NCBI RefSeq assembly: GCF_001905825.1
Contig: NZ_LIVV01000005.1
Span: 782,802 to 846,801 of the forward strand
Source of the DNA: Streptomyces sp. CB02009
Lineage (GTDB): Bacteria; Actinomycetota; Actinomycetes; Streptomycetales; Streptomycetaceae
Length of the DNA stretch: 64,000 bases
Direction of reading: 5' to 3'
Notes under the pieces: generated by a model
Told to the model about the DNA's origin: nothing
Databases searched by the model: none
What the model saw: only the letters and a program-made list of their open reading frames with translations
Shown: positions 7,773 through 15,776 of the stretch, one piece after another
How the letters are laid out: each line of letters opens with the position of its first letter
Position numbering within the stretch: position 1 is the stretch's first letter
Made by a program: the position numbers and the translations under genes

Positions 7773-9581
7773 TCAGCCGGCGCGGCGGTGGACCTTGGCA
7801 CGGGAGCGTTTCTCCACGTACATCCGCTGGTCGGCGGAGTTCAGGACCTCTTCCACGGTCATCCCGCATTCGGCCCATCCGATGCCGAAACTCGCCCCGA
7901 CCCGGACCGCCCGGCCGTCCACCCGGATCGGCGGAATGATCGCGTTCCGCAGGCGTACGGCCAGGTCGGCGGCGTCCGCCGCGCCGAGGCCGTCGGCGAG
8001 GACGACGAACTCGTCGCCGCCGAGCCGGGCGACCGTGTCACCGTCGCGGACCCCGGTGGTGAGCCGGCGCGCGACCTCGATGAGCACCGCGTCACCGGTG
8101 TGGTGCCCGAAGCGGTCGTTGATCGACTTGAAGCCGTCCAGGTCGCAGAAGAGGACGGCGAGGCCCTTGGTGCCGTCGTCGATGTCACCGCCCGAGGGCG
8201 CCACCATGTGGACGTGGTGGTCGTACGGGCCGGCGCCCGCCGGCTCGAAACCGAAGCCGTGGTCGTGCTCGTGCTCGTACGGCGACTCGTAACCCGGGTG
8301 ACCCGGGCCGGCCGGGCCGCCGGAGTCGTACCCGGCGTGCCCGGACTGATCGGCGTGCCCCTGGTCGTACGCCGGCTCGTAGCCCGTCCCGTAACCGCCG
8401 TCCCGCCCCGACTCGTACGCCCCGCCGTACCCCGCGGCCTGGTCGGCCGACACGTGCGCCGCCGGGCGCTCGCACAGCCGGGCGGAGAGCCGGGAGCGCA
8501 GCTCGGCACTGTTGGGGAGGCCGGTGAGGGCGTCGTGCGAGGCGCGGTGGGCCAGCTGCAGCTCGTGCCGCTTGCGCTCCTCGATGTCCTCGACGTGGGT
8601 GAGGAGGAAGCGCGGGCCGTCGGCCGCGTCGGCGACGACCGAGTTGCGCAGGGACACCCACACGTACGTGCCGTCGCGCCGCCCGAGCCGCAGCTCGGCC
8701 CGGCCGCCCTCGGCGGAGGTCCGCAGCAGCGTCCCTATGTCCTCGGGGTGGACGAGATCGGCGAAGGAGTAGCGCCGCATGGCGGCGGCGGGCCGGCCGA
8801 GCAGCCGGCACAGGGCGTCGTTGGTGCGCAGGAGCCGGCCGTGCTGGTCGCCGCCCATCTCGGCGATGGCCATGCCGGAGGGGGCGTACTCGAAGGCCTG
8901 CCGGAAGGACTCCTCGCTGGCGCGGAGCGCCTGCTGCTCCCGCTCCAGGCGGACGAGGGCGCGCTGCATGTTGGAGCGGAGCCGGGCGTTGCTGATGGCG
9001 ATCGCCGACTGGGAGGCGTACATCTGGAGCGCCTCCTGGCCCCAGGGGCCGGGGTGCCGGCCGTTGCGCGGGCGGTCGACGGATATGACGCCGAGGAGCT
9101 CGCGGCCGGAGCCGGGCGGGGGTCCCCCCGGGCGGGCGGAGCCGAGCCTGGGCGCGTACATGGGGGCGTAGAGGCGGTCGTGCGGGTGCCACTCGTCCTC
9201 GAAGCGGGGCGCGGGGCCGTCGGTGTGCCACTGGGGGACGTCGTCCTCCATCAGCACCCAGCCCTCGGTGTGCGGGATGAACCGCAGCTCGCCCCAGGCG
9301 GTCGCCATGGAGAGGCGGCGGTCCCAGGAGGCGCGGGAGCCGACCCGGCCGGTGATCAGGGCCTCGGCGGCGGAGCTGCCGGCGAAGGCGGCGACGACGA
9401 GGTCACCGTCGGGGCGTACGAGGTTGACGCAGGCAAGCTCGTAGTTGAGACCGGCGACCACACCGTCGGCGACGGTCTGCAGGGTGTCCGCCAGGCTGCG
9501 CGCAGTGTTGAGGTCCGCCACGACCTGATGCAGCTGCCGCAGGGTCGAGAGACGGACGTACGGCTCCGACTCGGTCTCCAT
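7773..9581 (-). CDS. cdgB: GAF-PAS-GGDEF diguanylate cyclase CdgB
   Basis: A 602-residue c-di-GMP synthase. GAF domain at about 25-200, PAS/PAC at about 221-335 and GGDEF domain at 345-600. The active motif RLGGDEFVV is intact at 519-527 and an allosteric I-site RDGD lies five residues before it (512-515), so product inhibition is expected. Within the GGDEF domain, residues about 372-470 are a Gly/Tyr/His/Asp-rich insert not needed for the fold. ATG 9581 (METESEPYVRL) is chosen because GGGGAGAG sits about 8 nt upstream and it matches the CdgB N-terminus I remember from S. coelicolor, where BldD represses the gene. A longer in-frame start at 9626 is less likely. c-di-GMP holds Streptomyces in vegetative growth through BldD. 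Confidence 0.9.
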   Translation of the reverse strand: METESEPYVRLSTLRQLHQVVADLNTARSLADTLQTVADGVVAGLNYELACVNLVRPDGDLVVAAFAGSSAAEALITGRVGSRASWDRRLSMATAWGELRFIPHTEGWVLMEDDVPQWHTDGPAPRFEDEWHPHDRLYAPMYAPRLGSARPGGPPPGSGRELLGVISVDRPRNGRHPGPWGQEALQMYASQSAIAISNARLRSNMQRALVRLEREQQALRASEESFRQAFEYAPSGMAIAEMGGDQHGRLLRTNDALCRLLGRPAAAMRRYSFADLVHPEDIGTLLRTSAEGGRAELRLGRRDGTYVWVSLRNSVVADAADGPRFLLTHVEDIEERKRHELQLAHRASHDALTGLPNSAELRSRLSARLCERPAAHVSADQAAGYGGAYESGRDGGYGTGYEPAYDQGHADQSGHAGYDSGGPAGPGHPGYESPYEHEHDHGFGFEPAGAGPYDHHVHMVAPSGGDIDDGTKGLAVLFCDLDGFKSINDRFGHHTGDAVLIEVARRLTTGVRDGDTVARLGGDEFVVLADGLGAADAADLAVRLRNAIIPPIRVDGRAVRVGASFGIGWAECGMTVEEVLNSADQRMYVEKRSRAKVHRRAG

Positions 9582-9630
9582 CGCTCGCTCTCCCCGAGAC
9601 CTCGACAGCAACTCCAGGGTTCTCATCGGC

Positions 9631-9670
9631 TTCGTGTTGCACAGTCACCGTTCGTATTGCACTGTCACTG
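9631..9670. repeat. Tandem 20-bp repeat in the cdgB upstream region
   Basis: Two adjacent 20-mers, TTCGTGTTGCACAGTCACCG and TTCGTATTGCACTGTCACTG, agree at 17 of 20 positions. They lie 50-89 nt upstream of the cdgB start. Each contains TCAC, a half-site found in BldD and Crp operators, so they are plausible regulator sites. Confidence 0.85.
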
Positions 9671-9727
9671 CCACTGAATCACAGCGAGCTGCGCACCCGG
9701 TACACAGGGTCAGCAAATACTGGGCGC

Positions 9728-9743
9728 TGTGACTCAAGTCACA
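9728..9743. promoter_or_regulatory. Perfect Crp-like palindrome between cdgB and the flavin reductase gene
   Basis: TGTGACTCAAGTCACA has perfect 7-bp arms around a CA centre. It matches the enterobacterial CRP pattern TGTGA-N6-TCACA and the reported Streptomyces Crp pattern GTG-N6-GNCAC. It is 147 nt upstream of cdgB and 141 nt upstream of the flavin reductase start. Confidence 0.6.
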
Positions 9744-9883
9744 GCAGGTCATCGCGGGTCGCCGCCCACCGCCCCGGAGGCCGCCCCCGCGCCCCCCGGG
9801 CGGGGGTCCTAGGACCGGCGGGGGTGCCGGCCTGGTCCCCCGGCCCGATGCGGCTCCCGAACGGCCGGGACTAGCGTGCGAGT

Positions 9884-10447
9884 GTGCTGCAGAAGACCCC
9901 GACCTCGCCCCCCGTGTCCGATCTGGCCATCCCTCATGCTGAGGGGGTGAGCAACGACGAGTTCCGGGCGGCGATGTCCCGCCTCGCGGCCGGTGTGGTC
10001 CTGGTGACCGCGCACGACCCCGACGACGGCCCGCGCGGCGAGGACGTCGGCATGACCGCCACCGCCTTCGTGTCGGTCTCCCTCGACCCGCCCCTGGTCC
10101 TGGTCAGCCTGCGCAACGGCTCCCGCATGGACGACCTGCTCACCGACGTGCCCGTCTGGGCGGTGTCGATCCTCGGCGAGGACCAGCGGCACATCGCCGG
10201 GCGCTTCGCCATGAAGAACCGCGTCAGCGACCGGCTCCTCTTCGCAGACCTGCCGTACGCGCGGGGCGAGGAGAGCGGCGCCCCGCTCATGGGCGGCGCG
10301 CTGGCGACCCTGGAGTGCCGTACGGAGAGCCGGGTCGTGGCCGGCGACCACACGCTGGTGGTGGGCCGGGTCCTGACGGTGGACGCCGGGGCCGCGGGCG
10401 GCGGACCGCTGACGTACTACCAGGGGAAGTACCGCGGCCTGTCCTGA
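9884..10447 (+). CDS. Flavin reductase family (FMN-binding split-barrel) protein
   Basis: A 187-residue protein of the flavin reductase-like family, which reduces FMN or FAD with NAD(P)H to supply flavin-dependent monooxygenases. The core begins FRAAMSRLAAGVVLVTA and contains the flavin-contacting segment GMTATAFVSVSLDPPLVLVSL. Later segments are HIAGRFAMKNRV and CRTESRVVAGDHTLVVGRV. The GTG at 9884 keeps a 20-residue leader; an inner GTG at 9947, just before NDEFRAAM, is a credible alternative. Divergent from cdgB and convergent with the ArfB-type gene. The partner oxygenase is unknown; the FAD monooxygenase near 16.5 kb carries its own NAD(P)H site. Confidence 0.85.
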   Translation: MLQKTPTSPPVSDLAIPHAEGVSNDEFRAAMSRLAAGVVLVTAHDPDDGPRGEDVGMTATAFVSVSLDPPLVLVSLRNGSRMDDLLTDVPVWAVSILGEDQRHIAGRFAMKNRVSDRLLFADLPYARGEESGAPLMGGALATLECRTESRVVAGDHTLVVGRVLTVDAGAAGGGPLTYYQGKYRGLS

Positions 10448-10480
10448 ACCGGGGGCACGCGCCAACGCGAAGGCGCCGGT

Positions 10481-10918
10481 TCAGCCCCAGTCGCGGGACT
10501 GACGCGTCCGCTTCGTCTCCGAGCGCTGCTTCTTCTCCCGCAGCCGCCGCTCGTTGATACCGCGGGGGACCTTCGTCGGACGGCGGGGCTTCGGCGGCGG
10601 GGCCGTCGCCTCGGCGAGCAGCGCGGCGAGCCGCACCGCGGCCGTCTCGCGGTTGCGCCACTGGGAGCGGTGCTCCGAGGCGCGGACCGTCACGACGCCG
10701 TTCACCAGGCGGGTGGCGAGGCGCTCCAGGGCACGGGCCTTCCACACCTCGGGCAGCGCGTCGGTGGCCGCGAGGTCGAAGCGCAGCTCGACCTGGGAGT
10801 CGCTGGTGTTCACATGCTGACCGCCCGGGCCCGAGGAACGCGAGAAACGCCACTGGAGCTCGGCCTCGGGGAGCGAGACGGAGCCGCGGATGGGATACGG
10901 ACCGGACATGCCCTCCAT
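10481..10918 (-). CDS. arfB: ArfB-type alternative ribosome-rescue peptidyl-tRNA hydrolase
   Basis: A 145-residue class I release-factor-like protein lacking codon-recognition domains. The catalytic GGQ lies in RSSGPGGQHVNTSDSQVELRFDL (about 27-49). The C-terminal tail is rich in Lys and Arg (KPRRPTKVPRGINERRLREKKQRSETKRTRQSRDWG), the element that enters the empty mRNA channel of stalled ribosomes. It would hydrolyse peptidyl-tRNA on ribosomes stuck on non-stop mRNAs. Either the first Met or the Met three codons later (MSGPYPIRG) can serve as start. Convergent with the flavin reductase gene and divergent from terD. Confidence 0.9.
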   Translation of the reverse strand: MEGMSGPYPIRGSVSLPEAELQWRFSRSSGPGGQHVNTSDSQVELRFDLAATDALPEVWKARALERLATRLVNGVVTVRASEHRSQWRNRETAAVRLAALLAEATAPPPKPRRPTKVPRGINERRLREKKQRSETKRTRQSRDWG

Positions 10919-11022
10919 GTTCCCCGCAGGGGGCCATCGGAGTCATCCTGTTTTCGCCGGGAACCGTCCGGGGGCACCACGCGTTTCTCCAGGCGAAGAC
11001 ACCACGATGAAAGGGACTTTCC

Positions 11023-11598
11023 ATGGCTGTGAGCCTGTCCAAGGGCGGCAACGTCTCTCTGACCAAGGAGGCCCCGGGCCTCGCCGCTGTCACCGTGGGC
11101 CTCGGCTGGGACGTCCGCACCACCACCGGCACCGACTTCGACCTCGACGCCTCGGCGATCGGCGTGGACGCCGCCGGCAAGGTCGCCTCCGACGCGCACT
11201 TCGTCTTCTTCAACAACAAGTCGACGCCGGACCAGACCATCGTCCACACCGGTGACAACCGCACCGGCGAGGGCGGCGGCGACGACGAGCAGATCAACGT
11301 CAACCTCGCGGCCCTCCCGCCGAACGTCGACAAGATCGTCTTCCCGGTCTCCATCTACGACGCGGTGAGCCGCTCGCAGAACTTCGGCCAGGTGCGCAAC
11401 GCCTACATCCGCATCGTGAACCAGGCCGGCGGCGCGGAGCTCGCCCGCTACGACCTCTCCGAGGACGCCGCCGTCGAGACCGCCATGGTCTTCGGCGAGC
11501 TGTACCGCAACGGCGCCGAGTGGAAGTTCCGCGCGGTCGGCCAGGGCTACGCCTCGGGCCTCGAGGGCATCGCCCGCGACTTCGGCGTCAACCTCTGA
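11023..11598 (+). CDS. terD: TerD-family stress protein
   Basis: A 191-residue cytoplasmic TerD protein of full family length. It has the acidic calcium-binding signatures: DFDLDASAIGVD near 45-56 and GDNRTGEGGGDDEQINVNL near 84-102. The ending FRAVGQGYASGLEGIARDFGVNL is typical. TerD proteins bind calcium and act in tellurite and general envelope stress responses; deletion in S. coelicolor affects development. RBS AAGGGA precedes the ATG by 7 nt. It stands alone, not in a full ter operon. A second, divergent TerD-like domain occurs in the fusion protein at 25.6-27.8 kb. Confidence 0.95.
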   Translation: MAVSLSKGGNVSLTKEAPGLAAVTVGLGWDVRTTTGTDFDLDASAIGVDAAGKVASDAHFVFFNNKSTPDQTIVHTGDNRTGEGGGDDEQINVNLAALPPNVDKIVFPVSIYDAVSRSQNFGQVRNAYIRIVNQAGGAELARYDLSEDAAVETAMVFGELYRNGAEWKFRAVGQGYASGLEGIARDFGVNL

Positions 11599-11619
11599 CC
11601 GACGCCCCGCAGCACCCCT

Positions 11620-11651
11620 GAGCCCCGGCGCCGGTTTCCCCGCCGGGGCTC
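11620..11651 (+). terminator. Terminator after terD
   Basis: Perfect 11-bp stem GAGCCCCGGCG/CGCCGGGGCTC with a 10-nt loop, 22 nt beyond the terD stop and just before the next gene on the same strand. Confidence 0.8.
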
Positions 11652-11663
11652 TACTCTTGCCGC

Positions 11664-12188
11664 GTGATCGTCGAAGCCCTCGCGCCCAAGGCCCTGGAGG
11701 ACGGTGCGGCCCTCCCCGGCCCGCTGCTCACCGAACTCACCGCGCTGTACGCCTCGAACGAGGAGTTCCAGCAGCTGAGCGGCGACTTCCCCGACCCGTC
11801 CGACATCCGGCCCGAGCAGGTCGCGGCCGCCCTCGCGGACGAACTCGCGCAGCCCACCGCCGAGGTCCTGCTCGCCCGCTCCGAGGGCCGGCTCGTCGCC
11901 GTCGCCGTCACCCTCGGCCGCCACCCCGACCCGGCGGAACCCGAACCGTGGCTCGGACTCCTCATGGTCCACGGGGACGCACGGCGCGCGGGCCACGGAC
12001 GCCGGCTCGCCGCGTACGTCGAGGACCGCTTCCGCGCCGAGGGCCGCACGGGCCTGCGGCTCGCCGTCCTGGAGAACAACCCGAAGGCCCTCGCCTTCTG
12101 GACCGCCCTCGGCTACGAGGAGACCGACCGCCGCCCGGACCTCGCCCACGGCCGCGCGTGCGTCGTCATGCGGAAGCCCCTGACCTGA
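11664..12188 (+). CDS. GNAT-family N-acetyltransferase
   Basis: A 174-residue acetyl-CoA-dependent transferase. The acetyl-CoA pyrophosphate-binding motif is DARRAGHGRRLAAYVEDRF, and the C-terminal motif B is RLAVLENNPKALAFWTALGYEETDR. Residues 1-60 are a variable N-terminal helix region (ELTALYASNEEFQQLSGDFPD). Substrate unknown. Start GTG 11664 is just downstream of the terD terminator and has no strong ribosome site, hinting at a short leader or leaderless message. Convergent with the M1 peptidase gene with only a 4-nt gap. Confidence 0.85.
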   Translation: MIVEALAPKALEDGAALPGPLLTELTALYASNEEFQQLSGDFPDPSDIRPEQVAAALADELAQPTAEVLLARSEGRLVAVAVTLGRHPDPAEPEPWLGLLMVHGDARRAGHGRRLAAYVEDRFRAEGRTGLRLAVLENNPKALAFWTALGYEETDRRPDLAHGRACVVMRKPLT

Positions 12189-12192
12189 CCCG

Positions 12193-13623
12193 CTAAGGCT
12201 TCGCCGGCTTGCCGTCGCCGTACAGCCAGACGTCCCACAGCTCGTCCAGGCCGCGGCCCGCGACGCTCTCCGCGTAGGCGGTGAAGTCGTCCGTGGAGGC
12301 GTTGGCGTGGCGGTACTTCGCGGGCCAGCCGCGCAGGATCTCGTCGAAGGTCTCGTCCCCGACCGTCTCGCGGAGCTTGTGGAGGACCATCGCGCCGCGC
12401 TGGTACACGGGCGGGTCGAAGAGGTTCTCGGCGGCGGGCGGGGCGGCCGGCGGGAAGGCCCAGTTGGCCTCCTGCGCGAAGGCCCGCTCGAAGTGCGTCC
12501 GCGCGGGGACGTGCTCGTACTCCTCCGTGTACAGCCACTCGGCGTACGTCGCGAAACCCTCGTTCAGCCACAGGTCCCGCCAGCTCGCGGGCGACACCGA
12601 GTTCCCGAACCACTGGTGGGCCAGCTCGTGCACCAGGGTCGTCCGGTCGAAGGCGGCGGCCGGGAAGACGGGCCGCGTCTGCGTCTCCAGGGCGTACCCG
12701 AGCGGCCCGTCCTCGGTGACGATCGCACCGGCCGTGGAGAAGGGGTACGGCCCGAACCGCCGCTCCTGCCGGGCGATGATCTCGGGGATCTCGCCGCGCA
12801 GCGGGGCCGTCGCGGCGGCGATCGGGCGTTCGGCGGCCGTGAGCACGGGGACGGTGCCGGAGCCGGGTGCGGCGGTCGACGTCGCGTACCGGCCGATCGC
12901 GACCGTCGCGAGATAGCTCGCCATCGGCTCCGCCGCGCGCCACTCGGTCGTCACCCGGCCGTCCGCCTCCGTCCGGCGGGCCGTCCTGACGCCGTTGGAG
13001 AGCGCTTCGAGCCCGGCCGGGACGGTGAGCGCCAGCTCGTACGAGGCCTTGTCGGAGGGGTGGTGGTTGCCCGGGAACCAGGTCATCGAGCCCGCCGGTT
13101 CGCCCACCGCCACGGCGCCGTCGTCGGTGCGCAGCCAGCCCTCCCGGGAGCCGTCCGCGTCCGTGACCGGCTCGGGCACTCCCCCGTACGAGACGGTGGT
13201 CCGGAACTCCGCGCCGTCGCGGATCTCCTCGCGCGGCCGGAGCGTCAGCTCGTTCCCGGCCCGGTTGACCGCGGCGGGCTCCCCGTCGACGGAGGCCCCC
13301 TCGACGGTGAGCCCGGCGAGGTCCAGGTTGAAGGCGCTGAGGTCCTGGGTGGCACGGGCGGTGATCTCCGCGGTGCCGTCGAGCCGCCCGGTCCCGGGGT
13401 CGTACGCGAGGGTGAGGGCGTAGTGGCCGACGTCGTAGCCGCCGTTGCCGAGCTTCGGGAAGTACGGGTCGCGCAGCCCGGCGGACCCGGGCGCCCCGCG
13501 GACGCCGCCGGTGGCCTCCGTACAGCCTCCCGCGAGGAGTGCGAGGGCGGTGAGGGCGGCGGCGAGGCCGCCCGCGGCTGCTCCGGTCCGGTGGTGCCGG
13601 TCCGTCCGGTTGCGCTGGGTCAC
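12193..13623 (-). CDS. M1-family zinc metallopeptidase, lipoprotein
   Basis: A 476-residue aminopeptidase-N-like protein anchored outside the membrane. The N-terminus has a signal ending ALLAGGC, giving a lipobox Cys near residue 34. Residues about 55-260 form the beta-rich N-terminal domain. The gluzincin core LVHELAHQWFGN near 328-339 is followed 18 residues later by the third zinc ligand in LNEGFATYAEW. The usual GAMEN exopeptidase loop is replaced by LGYALETQTR, as in the short bacterial M1 subgroup. The long C-terminal helical domain of classic PepN is absent, so length is typical of this short subgroup. Start GTG 13623. It likely trims extracellular peptides. Confidence 0.88.
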   Translation of the reverse strand: MTQRNRTDRHHRTGAAAGGLAAALTALALLAGGCTEATGGVRGAPGSAGLRDPYFPKLGNGGYDVGHYALTLAYDPGTGRLDGTAEITARATQDLSAFNLDLAGLTVEGASVDGEPAAVNRAGNELTLRPREEIRDGAEFRTTVSYGGVPEPVTDADGSREGWLRTDDGAVAVGEPAGSMTWFPGNHHPSDKASYELALTVPAGLEALSNGVRTARRTEADGRVTTEWRAAEPMASYLATVAIGRYATSTAAPGSGTVPVLTAAERPIAAATAPLRGEIPEIIARQERRFGPYPFSTAGAIVTEDGPLGYALETQTRPVFPAAAFDRTTLVHELAHQWFGNSVSPASWRDLWLNEGFATYAEWLYTEEYEHVPARTHFERAFAQEANWAFPPAAPPAAENLFDPPVYQRGAMVLHKLRETVGDETFDEILRGWPAKYRHANASTDDFTAYAESVAGRGLDELWDVWLYGDGKPAKP

Positions 13624-13655
13624 GTATCGATCCTAAGCAGGGCCGACGCGGAAAG

Positions 13656-13693
13656 GGCGATGGCGCCCGGCGGGGGATCCGGGCGCCATCGCC
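13656..13693 (-). terminator. Terminator after the hbpS-like gene
   Basis: Perfect 15-bp stem GGCGATGGCGCCCGG and its complement with an 8-nt loop, 22 nt past the hbpS-like stop. Confidence 0.8.
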
Positions 13694-13714
13694 GACTGTG
13701 GACCGCGGCGGCGG

Positions 13715-14254
13715 TTACTTGCCGAGGGCGGCGACGCCGGCCTGGGCGAACTTCTCGTCGAGGTCGCCCGAGGGGGCGCCCGCGACGCCGATGCCGGCGA
13801 TGGGCGCGCCCTTGGCGGTCACCGGGGCGCCGCCGGCGAGGAAGAGGGTGCCGGGGATGTCCTTGAGGTTGGGGGCCTGGGCGAGGCGGCCGGCGAGGAC
13901 GGAGGTCGGGGCGTTCCAGGAGACGGCGGTGAAGGCCTTCTTCTCGGCCGACTCGTAGGACTGCGGGCCCGCGCCGTCGCCGCGGAGGGTGACGAGGGTG
14001 TTGCCGTTGCGGTCGACGACGGCGACGGAGACGCGCTGGTTCTCCTTCTCTGCGGCGTCGAGCGTCGCCTGCGCGGCCTTCGTCGCGGCATCGATCGTCA
14101 GGTGCGTCGACTGCTGGAGGTTGGCGTTGCCGGCGTCGGCGCGGACCGCGGCGGCGGGGGCGGCGGCCGGGGCGGAGGCGTTCGCGGAGACCGCGCCGAA
14201 CGTACCGGCGGCGACGACAGCGGCGGCGGCGGCACCGAAGACGATCTTCTTCAT
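13715..14254 (-). CDS. hbpS: Secreted haem-binding HbpS-like protein (GlcG/DUF336 fold)
   Basis: A 179-residue exported protein. Residues 1-35 are a signal peptide (MKKIVFGAAAAAVVAAGTFGAVSANASA). The rest is a GlcG/HbpS domain: LTIDAATKAAQATLDAAEKENQRVSVAVVDRNGNTL, then FLAGGAPV and a final GVAGAPSGDLDEKFAQAGVAAL. In S. reticuli HbpS binds haem outside the cell and controls the sensor kinase SenS. Here the gene is divergent from a matching kinase/regulator pair, as in that system. ATG 14254 with GGAG 6 nt upstream is clearly preferred over the 52-codon upstream extension. Haem binding itself is inferred from the family and context. Confidence 0.82.
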   Translation of the reverse strand: MKKIVFGAAAAAVVAAGTFGAVSANASAPAAAPAAAVRADAGNANLQQSTHLTIDAATKAAQATLDAAEKENQRVSVAVVDRNGNTLVTLRGDGAGPQSYESAEKKAFTAVSWNAPTSVLAGRLAQAPNLKDIPGTLFLAGGAPVTAKGAPIAGIGVAGAPSGDLDEKFAQAGVAALGK

Positions 14255-14504
14255 GAGGAACTCCGTGAGGGTGAGGAGGGAGGGACTGCGAGGAGAAGCG
14301 AGCCGAGCCGGGGTGGACCGTGCGAGTGGTCCGTTCCTTCGCTCTGTCCTCCATCCTGTGGCCGCGACCCGGGCCGTACGGTCCACGGTCCGGCTGCCCT
14401 CCTCACGCACACTGGAGGACGGCCGGGTCAGCCGATCGGCTGATGCCCCCGTGGTCCCCCCGGGCCAGGATGGACAGATGTCCCCAGGTCAGGAAGGTGA
14501 GAAC

Positions 14505-15776
14505 GTGGCACGGCCGACGGAGACCGAGCAGGACCCCGACGCCACCTGGCTGGCCCGGGTCATGCACATCGCCTTCTTCCTCCTGCTCGGCGCCTCGCTC
14601 GCCCGCTTCCTGCTGCGCCACCCCTGGGAGGACCGCAGCCCCTGGATCGTCGCCCTCTCCGGCGCCCTCGCCTCCCTCTACCTCCTCGGCCCCGTCGTCG
14701 GCACCCGCGCCGCGCCCCGCCGGATCGCCTGGCTGAGCACCGTCGTCGCCGTCTGGATCCTGCTCGTCGTCCTCGCGCCGAGCTTCGCCTGGTGCGCGGT
14801 GCCGCTGTTCTACACAGGCCTGCGCACCCTCCCGGCACGGGCGGCGCTCGGCCTGGTCACGCTGCTCACCGCGTTCGTCGTGTTCGCGCAGGTGCAGCTC
14901 GCGCACGGCGGCTGGGACCCGAACCTGATCGTCGCCCCGCCGGCCGTCGCCGCCATCGCCACCGGCGTCTTCGTGTACTCGGACCGGCAGGCGGCACGCC
15001 AGCGGGCCCTCATCGACGACCTCATCCGCACCCGGCGCGAACTCGCCGCGATCGAGCGCCGCGAGGGCACCCTCGCCGAGCGCCAGCGGCTGTCGATGGA
15101 GATCCACGACACCCTGGCGCAGGGTCTGTCCAGCCAGCAGATGCTGCTGCAGGCCGCGGACCGCACCTGGGACAGCGACCCGGTCACCGCCCGCCGCCAT
15201 GTCCGTACGGCCGAGTCGATCGCCGAGCGCAACCTCGCGGAGGCGCGCCGCTTCGTGCACGACCTGGCGCCCGCCGACCTCGCCGAGGGCGGCGGCCTCG
15301 AAGAGGCGCTGCGCGGGCTCGCGGCCCGCGAGTCGACGGTGTTCCGGGTCGACGGGACCGCCGTCCCGCTCCCCGAGCGGGTGCAGTCGGCGCTGCTGCG
15401 GATCGCGCAGGGCGCCCTCGCCAACATCCGCGAACACGCCGGCGCCGACTCCGCCGCGCTGACCCTCACGTACCTCGACGACCAGGTGGTCCTGGACATC
15501 GCCGACGACGGCCGCGGCTTCGACCCGGCCGACCGGCCCGGCGGGGTGCGGGGCCACGGGCTGCCCGCGATGCGCGTGCGGGCCCAGCAACTGGGCGGCA
15601 CCCTGACGGTCGAGTCCACGCCGGGCGAGGGCACGGTGCTGTCGGCCGCGATCCCGCTGCCGAGCGCCCCTCCGCACGCGGACCCTCACACGGACCCGCC
15701 CCCGGCCCCCCGCCCGCACCCGCAGGCGGACCCGTCGCCGAACCCCTCCTCGCCCCCGCCCTCCCAGGAGTCGTGA
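14505..15776 (+). CDS. senS: SenS-like sensor histidine kinase (HisKA_3 type)
   Basis: A 423-residue membrane kinase. Residues about 18-158 form five or six membrane helices (for example HIAFFLLLGASLARFLL and WLSTVVAVWILLVVLAPSF) with only short external loops. A cytoplasmic coiled linker (RQRALIDDLIRTRRELAAIERREG) leads to the phosphoacceptor box LSMEIHDTLAQGLSS with His201. The HATPase lobe follows with NIREHAGADSAAL, VVLDIADDGRGFDPAD and GHGLPAMRVR. The last 30 residues are a Pro-rich tail (PPHADPHTDPPPAP). GTG 14505 is preferred because AGGAAGG sits 7 nt upstream; an ATG at 14478 is the alternative. Divergence from the hbpS-like gene supports the SenS identity and a redox/haem-sensing role. 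Confidence 0.78.
   Translation: MARPTETEQDPDATWLARVMHIAFFLLLGASLARFLLRHPWEDRSPWIVALSGALASLYLLGPVVGTRAAPRRIAWLSTVVAVWILLVVLAPSFAWCAVPLFYTGLRTLPARAALGLVTLLTAFVVFAQVQLAHGGWDPNLIVAPPAVAAIATGVFVYSDRQAARQRALIDDLIRTRRELAAIERREGTLAERQRLSMEIHDTLAQGLSSQQMLLQAADRTWDSDPVTARRHVRTAESIAERNLAEARRFVHDLAPADLAEGGGLEEALRGLAARESTVFRVDGTAVPLPERVQSALLRIAQGALANIREHAGADSAALTLTYLDDQVVLDIADDGRGFDPADRPGGVRGHGLPAMRVRAQQLGGTLTVESTPGEGTVLSAAIPLPSAPPHADPHTDPPPAPRPHPQADPSPNPSSPPPSQES

Noticed and set aside
7692..9677. 661-codon plus-strand frame over cdgB
   Set aside because: Mirror of cdgB, whose GGDEF, I-site, PAS and GAF features are explicit.
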